Shown here piece after piece: positions 25,544-37,308 of a DNA stretch of 64,000 nt; the stretch's first letter is position 1; each line of letters opens with the position of its first letter. The DNA is from Shinella curvata. GTDB taxonomy: Bacteria; Pseudomonadota; Alphaproteobacteria; Rhizobiales; Rhizobiaceae. The position numbers and the translations under genes were made by a program. The notes under the pieces were generated by a model, which made no database searches, was not told where the DNA came from, and saw only the letters and a list, made by a program, of their open reading frames with translations. The stretch spans positions 62,001-126,000 of the forward strand of contig NZ_JALJCJ010000004.1 of NCBI RefSeq assembly GCF_022899935.1, in the 5' to 3' direction.

Positions 25544-26425
25544 TCAGACCCTCTCGATCTGTCGTTCGCCGAACAGGCCGGCGGGGCGGATGAAAAGGAA
25601 GACGAGGGCCAGCGCATAGGCGAACCAGGGCGTGATGCCGCCGCCGAGATAGGGGCCGATATAGGTTTCGGCCAGGCTCTCCCCTGCCCCGACGATCAGT
25701 CCGCCGACGATGGCGCCGGGGATCGAGGTGAAGCCGCCAATGATGAGGACCGGCAGCGCCTTCAGCACGACGAGAGAGAGCGAGAACTGCACGCCCTGGC
25801 GCGCACCCCACAAAAGGCCGGCGACAAGCCCCACGAGACCGGCGACCGCCCAGACGATCTGCCAAATGCGGTTGATGTCGATCCCCAACGAAAGTGCTGC
25901 GCGGGTATCGTCAGCCACGCCGCGCAACTGGATGCCGATGCGGGTGCGGTTGAACAGCAGCGACAGGACGACAACGATCGCTAGCGCAACGCCTGCCGCG
26001 ATGAGATCGAACTGGCTGATCATGATATCGCCGACGAAGATCGGCAGGTCCTCTATTCCGAGGTCGAGTGCCCGTACCTGGGATCCCATGATGCCCTGGG
26101 CCACCCCCTCAACGAGGTAGGATAGGCCGAGGGTCGCCATGAAGAGCGTCATCGGGCTGCGGTTGGTGAGCGGTCTCAGCAGCAGCTTTTCGATCGCGAT
26201 CGCCGTGAGGACAAGCAGGGCGATGGTGATGACGATAGCGCCGAGTGCCGGGACGCCCTGGTCGGTGAGCGCGACGAAGGTCAGCGCGGCAAAGAGCAGC
26301 AGGGAGCCCTGCGCATAGTTGAAAACGCCGGACGCCTTGTAGATGAGTACGAAACCGATCGCGACGAGCGAATACATGGTTCCCGCGAGCAGACCGCCAA
26401 GCAGGGTTTCCAGGAACATGTTCAT
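25544..26425 (-). CDS. livH: Branched-chain amino acid-type ABC permease (LivH)
   Basis: This is the first membrane subunit of the HAAT-type importer, 293 residues, almost entirely hydrophobic. 'LLAGTMYSLVAIGFVLIYKASGVFNYAQGSLLLFAA' is the typical LivH opening. 'GIQLRGVADDTRAALSLGIDINRIWQIVWAVAGLVG' is the cytoplasmic loop that contacts the ATPases. Its start overlaps the livG stop by four bases (ATGA), so the permease and ATPase are translationally coupled. Confidence 0.93.
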   Translation of the reverse strand: MNMFLETLLGGLLAGTMYSLVAIGFVLIYKASGVFNYAQGSLLLFAALTFVALTDQGVPALGAIVITIALLVLTAIAIEKLLLRPLTNRSPMTLFMATLGLSYLVEGVAQGIMGSQVRALDLGIEDLPIFVGDIMISQFDLIAAGVALAIVVVLSLLFNRTRIGIQLRGVADDTRAALSLGIDINRIWQIVWAVAGLVGLVAGLLWGARQGVQFSLSLVVLKALPVLIIGGFTSIPGAIVGGLIVGAGESLAETYIGPYLGGGITPWFAYALALVFLFIRPAGLFGERQIERV

Positions 26426-27216
26426 GCGGCGACCTCCGCGTGTTCGGAACCGAGATAGGCAGCGATAACATCCGGGTTGTCGCGAATGGTTTCCGGCGGA
26501 CCGTCGACGAGCTTGCGGCCGTAGTCGAGCACCACGACGTGATGGGCAAGCTTCAGAACGATGCCGATGTCGTGCTCGATGAGCACGATGGTCAGGTCCA
26601 GCTCCTTGTTGAGCCGCGCGATGACGGCGGCGACCTCCTGCTTTTCCGCGGAGTTCATGCCGGCGAGCGGCTCGTCGAGCAGGAGAAGACGGGGTTTCGC
26701 GACGATGGCGCGCGCAATCTCCACTTTTTTCTGCACGCCATACGGCAGCGTGCCGACGATGGTTTCCGCGTGTTTTTCGAGATCGAAGAGTTGGAGGACG
26801 TCGTGTGCTCGCTGGCGAAACGCCCGCTCCTGCCCAAGCGCGCGGGGAAGGCGGAATGCTTCCTCGACGAGCGTCACCCGCGAATGTCTCGAAAGGCCTG
26901 CGATGACGTTGTCCAGTACGCTCATGCCGGAAAAGAGAGCGTTGTTCTGAAAACCGCGACCGATGCCGCGCCGCGCCGCCTCAAGCGGCTGCATGCGTCG
27001 GAAATGTTCACCCTCGAAGACGATTTCGCCCGAATCCGGCACGTAAACGCCGTTCAGAATGTTCAGAAGAGAGCTTTTTCCCGCGCCGTTCGGACCGATC
27101 AGCGCACATATTTCGTGATGCTCGACCTGAAACGACAGGTCCGAAATCGCCTTCACGCCCTTGAAGGACAGGGACACGTTTCTGACTTCCAGGGCCGGCC
27201 CCGCTGATGTGTTCAT
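26422..27216 (-). CDS. livG: Branched-chain amino acid-type ABC transporter ATPase (LivG)
   Basis: This is the first ATPase of the HAAT-type importer and first gene of the operon. Walker A is GPNGAGKSS (residues 41-49), followed by the LivG-typical 'IGRGFQNNALFSGMSVLDNVIAG', 'TLPYGVQKKVEIARAI' in place of the classical LSGGQ (normal in this family) and Walker B 'LLLLDEPLAGMN'. About 340 bases upstream lies a perfect inverted repeat (27554-27574) that may control the operon. Confidence 0.92.
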   Translation of the reverse strand: MNTSAGPALEVRNVSLSFKGVKAISDLSFQVEHHEICALIGPNGAGKSSLLNILNGVYVPDSGEIVFEGEHFRRMQPLEAARRGIGRGFQNNALFSGMSVLDNVIAGLSRHSRVTLVEEAFRLPRALGQERAFRQRAHDVLQLFDLEKHAETIVGTLPYGVQKKVEIARAIVAKPRLLLLDEPLAGMNSAEKQEVAAVIARLNKELDLTIVLIEHDIGIVLKLAHHVVVLDYGRKLVDGPPETIRDNPDVIAAYLGSEHAEVAA

Positions 27217-27688
27217 CGGATATGCTCCTCAGTTCTTCCTGACGCGCACACGATTGTCCCTCGCCCGCATCGAAGATGGAGCGTGAGGTCTGTGGGCAGG
27301 GGATGTTCAACGGTCTGAGCCGTGTTTGGAAATTACGCTGGCCTCATGCTGCCTCGCCGAAGGCCGGCTTAGCCTCCGAGCGTCTGATCGGCTCGATGCC
27401 GCGAACAGGATGGGGCAGAACGACGCCATAAGCCCGGCGGTTGGTTCCCCCGGTGATTCACCTTGAAGGCAATGAAGTGGTTTCTCTTGCTCATGAATGT
27501 TCGCCCGTTTGACTGGACGGCACATTATGGAGCGGAAACCGCTTCGAACAGATATTCTATTATTTTGATAGAATTAATAGGAGAAGAAATTTCCGTTTGA
27601 ACGGGGCATCCATAAGAGCTGCCGACAAAGTGAGCTTACACCATGTGCGGCGTCGCCTATGGTCGAGATTTATCCCACGATCTACGTC
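27217..27688. other. Leader/intergenic region upstream of the liv-type operon
   Basis: No gene is convincing here; the 72-codon minus-strand ORF ending at 27307 has no family or good start. The outstanding element is the ATTCTAT-N7-ATAGAAT palindrome at 27554-27574, annotated separately, within an AT-rich patch (27541-27600) that would suit a promoter. Confidence 0.5.
27554..27574. promoter_or_regulatory. Candidate operator, perfect ATTCTAT-N7-ATAGAAT palindrome
   Basis: ATTCTAT (27554-27560) and ATAGAAT (27568-27574) form a perfect 7+7 inverted repeat. Related half-sites stand upstream of three minus-strand units in the organosulfur-like cluster (55887-55893, 58874-58894 and 61653-61673). 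The best reading is one regulator controlling all four, possibly a LysR-type sulfur-limitation regulator; the regulator itself is not in this window. Confidence 0.55.
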
Positions 27689-28218
27689 TCACGCAGGAAC
27701 GTAGGTCAATCTGAGCACATCCTCAGCAATCCGATCATGCGCTACAAGGCGCAGTCGCGGCCGAGGCCCTGCGAAATACGGACTGCCATGACCAAGCACG
27801 ACAGGATGCAGGTAGATTCGGTATTCATCGATCAGGCGTGCTCGGTGAGGCTTTGTGCCAGAACCGGCCCGGCGACCTCGATCTCCCCCTCATGTTCTGC
27901 CTTCAACCTTCGGATTGCGACCTCAAGATCGTCGCCGACAAGCGTGGCGTTTGGGCCGACAGACGTCAACGAGCGCGAGATGACCCATTTGGGCTGCTTG
28001 CGCCATGCTGCTGCAAAGGCCCGTTCGTCCGCGTCCCATTCAGGGTGCTCATCGTCCCAGTAGCGCATAATCTCATACATTTGGCGGCCGTACACGCTGC
28101 CCGCCTGCCCGCGCGCTTCCTCGATGAAGTGGCGGAAGAGTGTGGGGCTTGGTGCAAACGCCATATGATCGACGTAGCCATCCAGAGACTGGTTCATACC
28201 AAATACGAGCTTGGCCAT
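27689..28218 (-). pseudogene. Dihydrofolate reductase-fold (RibD C-terminal-like) protein, one-base frameshift
   Basis: The protein reads 'MAKLVFGMNQSLDGYVDH...' through 'GDDLEVAIRRLKAEHEGEIEVAGPVLAQSLTEH', and then a premature stop at 27834-27832. If one G is restored (GCACGCC for expected GCACGGCC at about 27836), the typical ending 'LIDEYRIYLHPVVLGHGSPYFAG...LTYVPA' follows in the next frame to 27689. That gives about 176 residues, normal for the YyaP/YwjB-type family of DHFR-like reductases. Either a recent inactivating deletion or a sequencing error is possible. Confidence 0.85.
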
Positions 28219-28260
28219 ATCCTGCTTCCCTCCATTTGACGGGATACATCATGCCGATGT

Positions 28261-28277
28261 GATTGCATTATGCAATC
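28261..28277. promoter_or_regulatory. Perfect 17-base palindrome upstream of the DHFR-fold gene
   Basis: GATTGCAT-T-ATGCAATC is an uninterrupted perfect palindrome about 43 bases upstream of the DHFR-fold gene start. Its size and position suit a dimeric repressor operator (for example GntR or TetR type). No regulator gene is adjacent. Confidence 0.5.
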
Positions 28278-28462
28278 AGTTATGCGGCGATCGGTTGGCT
28301 TTCTGTCGCAATGCGTTTGGGAGGCGAGGATCGCGCCTGGCGGTGGCCTCCTGTCCGGACTCAAGCCGGCAGTCGAATGCGGATGACCCATGCAAAGTTT
28401 GGGTTGACCGTTTTCCATGGCCAGACGACACTTCGACCGACAGCGAGGCAGGAGGAAAAGCA

Positions 28463-28768
28463 ATGGACGAACCAGACCGGTGGCGCCACATGTCAAGCGC
28501 ACCGAGAGACGGCAGCCGGGTTCTTGTCACAGTCCGTTCTTCCGAACAGGGCCCAGCGGAAGTGGACGTGGCCTACTGGTCGAACGGTGACCGGTTCGGG
28601 GCAGAAGGCTGGCGCGCGTCGGATTCCTCTCCCGGCCGCATTGTCGAATATGCCGAACCGGAGTTGAAATGCTGGATGCCGATGCCCTCGGCCGACCGCA
28701 GCCGCGCCTCAGCGCCTTCGCCCTGGCAGGGTGAGGACGCCCAGCAGCTTGACGGATCCGGGATCTGA
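28463..28768 (+). CDS. Small conserved rhizobial hypothetical protein
   Basis: This is a 101-residue protein starting 'MDEPDRWRHMSSAPRDGSRVLVTVR' and ending 'QQLDGSGI'. The 'M.SAPRDGS.ILV' opening and 'W.....F..EGW' centre are common in small rhizobial proteins of unknown function. AGGAGG at 28450-28455 lies 7 bases before the ATG at 28463, a strong ribosome-binding site that fixes the start and rejects the longer ORF from 28211. No neighbour indicates a role. Confidence 0.75.
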   Translation: MDEPDRWRHMSSAPRDGSRVLVTVRSSEQGPAEVDVAYWSNGDRFGAEGWRASDSSPGRIVEYAEPELKCWMPMPSADRSRASAPSPWQGEDAQQLDGSGI

Positions 28769-29144
28769 CGGGCCGTTCTGCCACCGGGTTCTGAAACGGG
28801 GCATAAGCCGGTGTCAGTGGCCGGGCAGCCCAGGCACCCGGGCGGGAGTGGAGTTCAAGACGTGTAACCGTGCCGGTCGCCCCTACGCCGAACGGCCGCC
28901 TCTTTCAGTAAGAAGATTCCGGCGGTGTCGGCGTCCTGTTCGCTGGGATCGTCCGACATGAAGCCTGTTTTCGCTATGTAAACGAAGGCCCTTGCTGGAA
29001 ATCCTCCACATCGGCGAACGCGTCTCACCTGTTGTTCGACAAGTGGCTTGGGGCCGACCGAGATCACCCCGTCAAGATTTGAACGGAGAGCGCCGCCCCG
29101 CATGCGGTCTCGATGGTCGGCGGCGCCCTGTCTACACCCTTCCG
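28769..29144. other. Intergenic stretch between small protein and nrdF
   Basis: No gene could be supported. A minus-strand ORF (28855-29103) lacks a convincing start and family. GCGCCGCC (29090-29097) and GGCGGCGC (29119-29126) form an 8-base stem just beyond the nrdF stop and may be the 3' hairpin of the nrd operon, though no T-run follows. Confidence 0.45.
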
Positions 29145-32292
<3,148 letters not shown>

Positions 32293-32296
<4 letters not shown>

Positions 32297-32700
32297 CGTG
32301 TCCAAAATCGTTCCAATCCATCTTTGACATTGGCGACATCCTCCGCGGTGCCCAAAAGCTCGAAGCGGTAGAGATAGGGCACACCGCACTTGGCGGATAT
32401 GACGTCGCCGGCGATCCCGAAGGTCGCACCGAAATTGCTGTTGCCCGCAGCGATCACGCCGCGAAGGTTGGCGCGGTTTTCCGCATCGTTGAGGAAGCGG
32501 ATCACCTGCTTGGGAACGGCGCCCTTCACACCGCCCTGCCCGTCCTCGCCGCAATAGGTCGGCACGACGAGGACGAAAGGCGTGGCTGCCTTCAGCGCCT
32601 CGTCGGCGCGAAGCGGGATGCGGGCGGCTGGAAGGTCGAGCTTTTGCACGAAGCGATGGGTGTTTTCCGACCGGGTGGAAAAGTAGACGAGTTCACCCAT
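32293..32700 (-). CDS. nrdI: Flavodoxin-like ribonucleotide reductase activator NrdI
   Basis: This FMN-binding flavodoxin-like protein supplies the oxidant (superoxide or peroxide) used to assemble the Mn(III)2-tyrosyl radical cofactor in NrdF. It is 135 residues with the family segments '[17 protein letters not shown]', '[27 protein letters not shown]' and '[14 protein letters not shown]'. It sits between nrdH and nrdE, with a 10-base gap to the nrdH stop and an ATGA overlap with nrdE. Confidence 0.95.
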
Positions 32701-32710
32701 TGCCGTCGCT

Positions 32711-32932
32711 TCAGGCGAGTGCGCTGATCATGTCCGGGCGAAAACCAGCCCAATGCTGCTCGCCGGCGATGACGACGGGAACCTGGCGGTAGCCGAGACC
32801 CTGGACGAGCGCGAAAGCCTCCGCATCCTCGGAAACATCGACGACGCTGTAGTCGATGCCCTGGCGGTCGAGCGCGCGGGTGGTCGCGGTGCACTGGACG
32901 CAGGAGGGCTTGGAATAGACGGTGATGGACAT
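32711..32932 (-). CDS. nrdH: Glutaredoxin-like protein NrdH
   Basis: This is a 73-residue thioredoxin-fold electron donor for NrdEF. The redox motif is CVQC in '[17 protein letters not shown]', followed by the NrdH-specific C-terminal '[18 protein letters not shown]'. GAGGAA precedes the ATG at 32932. It is the first gene of the operon and lies about 270 bases downstream of a cobalamin riboswitch. Confidence 0.95.
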   Translation of the reverse strand: MSITVYSKPSCVQCTATTRALDRQGIDYSVVDVSEDAEAFALVQGLGYRQVPVVIAGEQHWAGFRPDMISALA

Positions 32933-32973
32933 GGTTTCCTCGTGATCTGGCGATTGGACATGGGAAGTTATTC

Positions 32974-32991
32974 GGTCATCCGCCGATGACC
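32974..32991 (-). repeat. Small perfect hairpin in the nrdH leader
   Basis: GGTCATC and GATGACC form a perfect 7-base stem with a CGCC loop about 40 bases upstream of the nrdH start. It lies within the riboswitch leader and could be part of the expression platform, although it is not next to the ribosome-binding site. Confidence 0.4.
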
Positions 32992-33199
32992 GTTCGATGA
33001 ATTGAAAATGACTGGACGGCGGCCTTCAGGGCCGGCCGGACGCGGGGCGCCGCTTACTCGCGCGGATGCACTGGAAACACATTCGACATGACTTCACCCC
33101 GAAGCTATTCATACGGGGCACCTGGGGAGACGGCGGGGCGGCATCATTCCGCAACCCATCGCTCGCCTGTCGGACACCCCGCCCGTGGACGTTCATGCT

Positions 33200-33388
33200 C
33201 GAGGCAGGTCTCCTGGCTTGCGGGTCGCGGCACTCGCTCGCCTTCCCAAGGCATTTGCGCCTCAGTGGCTTTGTCGAACGAATGCTCGCCGCTTACAGTT
33301 GCGGGGGCAGCTCCGGATTGACGCGGCCATCATGGCCGCCCCGGATTCCCGTCTTAGCCTTCAATTCTGCGAATCGAAGGAACCTCGA
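33200..33388 (-). ncRNA. Cobalamin (adenosylcobalamin) riboswitch
   Basis: Read on the minus strand, this leader has the conserved cobalamin-riboswitch blocks in order. These are a GGGAATCCGG-type 5' block, AATCCGGAGCTGCCCCCGC, AACTGTAAGCGG, a GCCACTG block, GGGAAGGCGAGCGAGTG, and finally the B12 box ending AGGAGACCTGCC (33219-33203). It stands between a promoter-like sequence and nrdHIEF. Binding of adenosylcobalamin is expected to lower expression of this B12-independent ribonucleotide reductase. The leader between the box and nrdH contains GC-rich complementary segments (about 33130-33190) that could serve as the switching hairpin. Confidence 0.95.
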
Positions 33389-33397
33389 ACACTAGAT

Positions 33398-33425
33398 ATA
33401 GTAGACAAGGTAAAAATTGCGTCAA
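33398..33425 (-). promoter_or_regulatory. Promoter of the riboswitch-nrdHIEF unit
   Basis: On the minus strand TTGACG (33425-33420) and TACTAT (33403-33398) are spaced by 16 bases. The predicted transcript start around 33390 coincides with the 5' edge of the riboswitch aptamer, which supports the call. Confidence 0.6.
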
Positions 33426-33823
33426 TCACTATGATCGGTTATCAACGGTTTCATGTCGAGCGAGGGGCGTTTCGCTTGGCGCGAACTGTGACCCCAATGA
33501 TATCGGCCGGTCTGCGACGATTTCGTAAGCCTTCCCATCTCCGCAAGATAACTCCCCCAGGCACCGTCATGCCGGATCATATGGCAGCCGGGTGCTGTTT
33601 CGATTTCCGGTGCTGTGAGGGCGTGACATGGGACCGGGCTTCAACAGGCGAAGCACTCGGCCCTCTGAACTGCTGCCCCAAGGAAAACGTGTCTCTGCAT
33701 GTCCAACTCGGCGACGGGGGCTCGCTTTCCGGAACATTCGGCATATGGGAGGGTTGGGTTCTCGGCAATCCGGAGTATGTCCGTGGTCGTCACAGAAGCT
33801 GATGCCGAAAGGATGAGACGGCG
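33426..33823. other. Intergenic region between nrd promoter and cupin gene
   Basis: No gene is supported: plus-strand ORFs here run across the riboswitch on the other strand. The last 40 bases contain AAAGGA before the cupin start. No promoter was recognised with confidence. Confidence 0.5.
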
Positions 33824-34336
33824 ATGAAACAACCGGCGACGCTTTTCTTCTCCGCCAGCGAATGGGTGCCGAACCACCCGTTTCTGCCCGTGCTCGTCTA
33901 TCGGGCTGTTCTTGCCGCGGATGTGGACGACCGTGCCCATGCTTTCGAGCAGCTGTTTCGTGCTGCGGGTTGGCTGGGTCTTTGGCGCAACGGCGTGTTT
34001 TCCTACCAGCATTATCACGTCGGAGCGCATGAAGTGCTCGGCATAGCCGAAGGGCGCGCCGAGTTGCTGATCGGTGGGCCGGACGGCGAAGCCCTCGAGG
34101 TCCGTGCCGGCGATTGCCTCGTTTTGCCCGCAGGCACGGGGCACAAACGCAACGGGGCGAGCGACGATTTTCTGGTGATCGGCGGCTACCCGCCCGGTCA
34201 GTATGCCGATATCGCGACGGCCGGTGCCACAGAGGGCGAGTTGAGGATCATCGCGTCTCTGCCCGTTCCAGAGACTGATCCACTTTACGGATCGACTGGC
34301 CCGCTGGTCGCATTGTGGCGCAGCGGCGACACATGA
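33824..34336 (+). CDS. Cupin-domain protein, YjlB-like
   Basis: This is a single-domain cupin of 170 residues. The metal-binding cupin motif 1 is 'YQHYHVGAHEVLGIAEGRAELLIGG' (residues about 61-85) and motif 2 is 'LVLPAGTGHKRNG'. The arrangement and length resemble the Bacillus YjlB group of unknown function. It stands 133 bases before an unusual amidase gene in the same orientation, separated by a perfect palindrome at 34386-34401. A paired role in modifying or sensing the amidase substrate is a guess. Confidence 0.82.
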   Translation: MKQPATLFFSASEWVPNHPFLPVLVYRAVLAADVDDRAHAFEQLFRAAGWLGLWRNGVFSYQHYHVGAHEVLGIAEGRAELLIGGPDGEALEVRAGDCLVLPAGTGHKRNGASDDFLVIGGYPPGQYADIATAGATEGELRIIASLPVPETDPLYGSTGPLVALWRSGDT

Positions 34337-34385
34337 ACCTTGCCGGCCGGCCGCGCCGTCCCGTGCCTGCACGCCGAGTCGATCC

Positions 34386-34401
34386 TGTCCCATATGGGAC
34401 A
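34386..34401. promoter_or_regulatory. Perfect 16-base palindrome upstream of the atypical amidase
   Basis: TGTCCCATATGGGACA is a perfect palindrome in the 133-base gap between the cupin and amidase genes, 68 bases before the amidase ATG. It looks like a dimeric regulator operator. No regulator gene is adjacent. Confidence 0.5.
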
Positions 34402-34469
34402 TTGCCCGTCGAAATGTCGATGGCTAGAACGGAGGTGCGAGACTGCTGGTTGCTTGCGGGAGGACATCG

Positions 34470-36470
34470 ATGAAGGTTGTCGAAGCTTCGATTGGGACGT
34501 TGCGCGAAGCGCTCCAGACAGGGCAGACGACGAGCGTGGGTCTGGTGGCGGCCTATCTGAACCGCATCGCCTTTTACGATCGGCACGGCATCGCGCTCAA
34601 TGCGGTGCCGGTACTCAATCCCGACATGTTCGCCGATGCGCGCGCCTCCGATCTGCGGCGTGCGCGTGGCGAAAGCCTCGGCCCGCTCGACGGCATCCCC
34701 TATACGGCCAAGGACAGCTACAAGGTGAAAGGGCTGAGCGTCGCATCCGGCTCGCCCGCCTTCGCAGACCTCATTGCAACGGAAGACGCCTTTGCAATTT
34801 CCCGCCTTCGGGCCGCCGGTGCGGTGCTGGTCGGGTTGACGAACATGCCGCCGATGGCCAATGGCGGGATGCAGCGCGGCGTCTACGGCCGCGCGGAATC
34901 GCCCTACAATCCCGAGTGGCTGACGGCCGCCTTCGGGTCCGGCTCGTCCAATGGCTCGGGCACCGCGACGGCCGCAAGCTTCGCCGCTTTCGGATTGGGC
35001 GAGGAAACCTGGTCGAGCGGCCGCGCGCCCGCCGCCAATAACGGTCTCTGCGCCTATACGCCGAGCCGTGGCGTCATATCCGTGCGGGGCAACTGGCCGC
35101 TCGTTCCGACCATGGATGTCGTGGTTCCGCATAGCCGGTCGATGGCGGATATGCTGGAGTTGCTCGATATTATCGTTGCCGACGATCCCGAGACGCGCGG
35201 CGACCTCTGGCGCCGCCAGACCTGGGTCAACATCCCCAAGGCCTCCGAGATCCGGCCGTCGTCCTATGCGGATATTGCCGCGACCGCGAGCCTTGCCGGC
35301 AAGCGCTTCGGCCTGCCGGCGATGTATATCAACGCCGATCCGGCAGCAGGAAGCGGTGCCAGGGTAGGAATTGGCGGGCCGACGGGCCAGCGCATCGAAA
35401 CCCGCATATCGATGATGGCGCTGTGCTCGGCGGCGCGGGCGGCGCTTGAGGCTGCAGGGGCCGAGGTGGTGGTCACGGATTTCCCTGTCGTCAGCAATTA
35501 CGAAGGAGACCGGCCCGACGCGCCGACCATTGCAACGCGCGGTCTCGTCAGCGCCGACTATCTTCACCGTGAGATCGTGGACCTCTCCGCCTGGTCGTGG
35601 GACGACTTTTTGGCCGCCAATGCCGATCCCAGCCTGTCGCGGCTCACCGATGTCGATGGCAGTCGTATCTTTCCCGCACCGAAAGGCAGCCTGCCCGACC
35701 GCTATCACGGCTTCGACGATCACATCGCCGACTACCCCGCCCATCGGCGCGACCATGGGGTGACCTCGTTCGAGGATATTCCAGGTCTTGCCGAAGGGTT
35801 TCGCGGCCTTGAGGAGACGCGCCGTATCGATCTGGAAGTCTGGATGGACGAGCTGGGGCTTGATGCGGTCATCTTTGCCGCCGTCGCCGATATCGGCCCG
35901 GCCGATGCCGATGTGAACCCCGTTTCTGCCGATCTTGCTTGGCGGAATGGTACCTGGGTCGCCAATGGCAACCTGGCGATCCGTCATCTCGGCATTCCCA
36001 CGGTGACGGTCCCGATGGGAATGTTGGCCGATATCGGCATGCCGGCAGGACTGACCTTTGCCGGCCGGGCCTGGGACGATACGGCCCTTCTCGCCTATGC
36101 CTGCGCCTTCGAAAAGACTGGCGCCTATCGCCAGACACCCCCTCGGACCCCGGAACTACCGGACCTTGCCGTCTCAGCCGGAACAAGCGTTCCGGGCGCG
36201 GACGATCTGCGACTTGACGTGGCGATCACCGCCGACTGTCACGGACGTGAGCGCCTGTCGATAAGGACGGAGAGCCAGAGCCGGCTGCTCTGGCTGACGG
36301 TGAACGGCGTGCCCGTCGCGTTTCGGCAGGAAGGCGGACAGATCGATGCAAATCTCGATCTGGAGCAGAACACCCGCATTCACAGCGAATGGCGAGGCCC
36401 CTACGGGCATATCGTGATTGCTTGCACCGAGGATGCCGCCGCCTATGCCATCGTGGGTGGGGCGGCCTGA
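34470..36470 (+). CDS. Atypical amidase signature protein with an extra C-terminal domain
   Basis: The N-terminal 530 residues form an amidase signature domain. The triad is preserved: Lys81 ('YTAKDSY'), Ser159 in 'GSGSSNGSG' and Ser183 in 'GEETWSSGR', with the normal 24-residue serine spacing. The usual G-x-D-T-G-G-S-I-R has become GEETWSSGR, placing a Trp and a second Ser next to the nucleophile, so the substrate pocket is probably unusual. About 120 extra residues at the C terminus ('LRLDVAITADCHGRERLSIRTESQSRLLWLTVNG...') look beta-rich and are not part of the amidase fold. GGGAGGA lies before the ATG at 34470. Confidence 0.85.
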   Translation: MKVVEASIGTLREALQTGQTTSVGLVAAYLNRIAFYDRHGIALNAVPVLNPDMFADARASDLRRARGESLGPLDGIPYTAKDSYKVKGLSVASGSPAFADLIATEDAFAISRLRAAGAVLVGLTNMPPMANGGMQRGVYGRAESPYNPEWLTAAFGSGSSNGSGTATAASFAAFGLGEETWSSGRAPAANNGLCAYTPSRGVISVRGNWPLVPTMDVVVPHSRSMADMLELLDIIVADDPETRGDLWRRQTWVNIPKASEIRPSSYADIAATASLAGKRFGLPAMYINADPAAGSGARVGIGGPTGQRIETRISMMALCSAARAALEAAGAEVVVTDFPVVSNYEGDRPDAPTIATRGLVSADYLHREIVDLSAWSWDDFLAANADPSLSRLTDVDGSRIFPAPKGSLPDRYHGFDDHIADYPAHRRDHGVTSFEDIPGLAEGFRGLEETRRIDLEVWMDELGLDAVIFAAVADIGPADADVNPVSADLAWRNGTWVANGNLAIRHLGIPTVTVPMGMLADIGMPAGLTFAGRAWDDTALLAYACAFEKTGAYRQTPPRTPELPDLAVSAGTSVPGADDLRLDVAITADCHGRERLSIRTESQSRLLWLTVNGVPVAFRQEGGQIDANLDLEQNTRIHSEWRGPYGHIVIACTEDAAAYAIVGGAA

Positions 36471-36584
36471 TCGCGAAGCACGCGGCGCTCTGCCCTCTAT
36501 CCCGACACCGGCGGGCCGTCCACGGTGAAGCGGAGTGCCCTGCCGTCGCGAACAAGACCTGCCAAGCGACCGCACCGGCGGCCT

Positions 36585-37286
36585 TTATGCGCCGTACTCG
36601 TCGTGCAACCGCACCCAACTCATGGTGCCGCCGGCCTCGTTGCGCCCCTTGGGTGTCAGGTCGAGCCAGTTGAATGCCCCCATCAGCAGCTCGGTCCCGC
36701 GATGATAGGTCGAGTAGCTGTGGAAGACGGCGCCGCTCTCGTCCTTCACGAACACGCTCAGACCGAACATGTCGGAACTGCGTTTGATCGTCGTCAGGCC
36801 ATAATTGTAGAGAGCCTGCCCCGCCTCGCGATCCTCTCGCGTAAAGGCTACGTCGAAATCATAGCTGAAGTCGCCGTCACCAGCCGAAACCCACGGAAAT
36901 GTCCAGCCCATCCGCTTCTTCACGCCCTCTATACGGCCAATCGGCGCGCGAGACACGGCGGCGAAGGAAAGATCGGCGTGTTCGAAATGCTGTCGGGCTG
37001 CGTCGGCGTGGTCCATGGTGTAGGAGCAGCCCGGGCAGATGTGGTCCGAATCCGGTGGCATCATGAAATGATAGACGGCTAGCTGGTTGCGCTCGCCGAA
37101 GAGTTCGCCGAGGGTGATTTTCCCGTCGGGGCCTTGAAAGGCGTAAACCTTTTCGATCCGGACCCAGGGAAGCCTCCGGCGCTCCGCGCGCAGTTCGTCG
37201 AGAGCGTGGGTCGCAGCGCGCTCCTTCTCGAACAACGCCTTGCGCGCGCTGAGCCATTCCTCGCGCGAAACAATCTCGTGTCGCAT
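36585..37286 (-). CDS. DUF899 family thioredoxin-like protein
   Basis: This 233-residue protein of the DUF899 family is predicted to have a thioredoxin-like fold. Characteristic segments are 'SREEWLSARKALFEKEKA'-like opening helix (residues 7-23), 'YHFMMPPDSDHICPGCSYTMDH' with the Cys84-Pro-Gly-Cys87 pair, and 'VFVKDESGAVFHSYSTYHRGTELLMGAFNWLDLTPKGRNE'. AAGGAGA precedes the ATG. It follows a small membrane-protein gene by 22 bases on the same strand. The substrate is unknown; the CPGC pair suggests disulfide or metal chemistry. Confidence 0.9.
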   Translation of the reverse strand: MRHEIVSREEWLSARKALFEKERAATHALDELRAERRRLPWVRIEKVYAFQGPDGKITLGELFGERNQLAVYHFMMPPDSDHICPGCSYTMDHADAARQHFEHADLSFAAVSRAPIGRIEGVKKRMGWTFPWVSAGDGDFSYDFDVAFTREDREAGQALYNYGLTTIKRSSDMFGLSVFVKDESGAVFHSYSTYHRGTELLMGAFNWLDLTPKGRNEAGGTMSWVRLHDEYGA

Positions 37287-37308
37287 CGTCTTTCTCCTTG
37301 TTGTTCAG

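Noticed and set aside
24419-25984. Plus-strand ORF of 521 codons across livM/livH
   Set aside because: It is rich in Arg/Glu/Gln/Asp with no family, and is antisense to LivM and LivH, which have clear family motifs. It is a GC-rich shadow frame.
34248-35987. Minus-strand ORF of 579 codons over the amidase
   Set aside because: It is antisense to the amidase with its catalytic residues. It has no recognisable domain and no ribosome-binding site.
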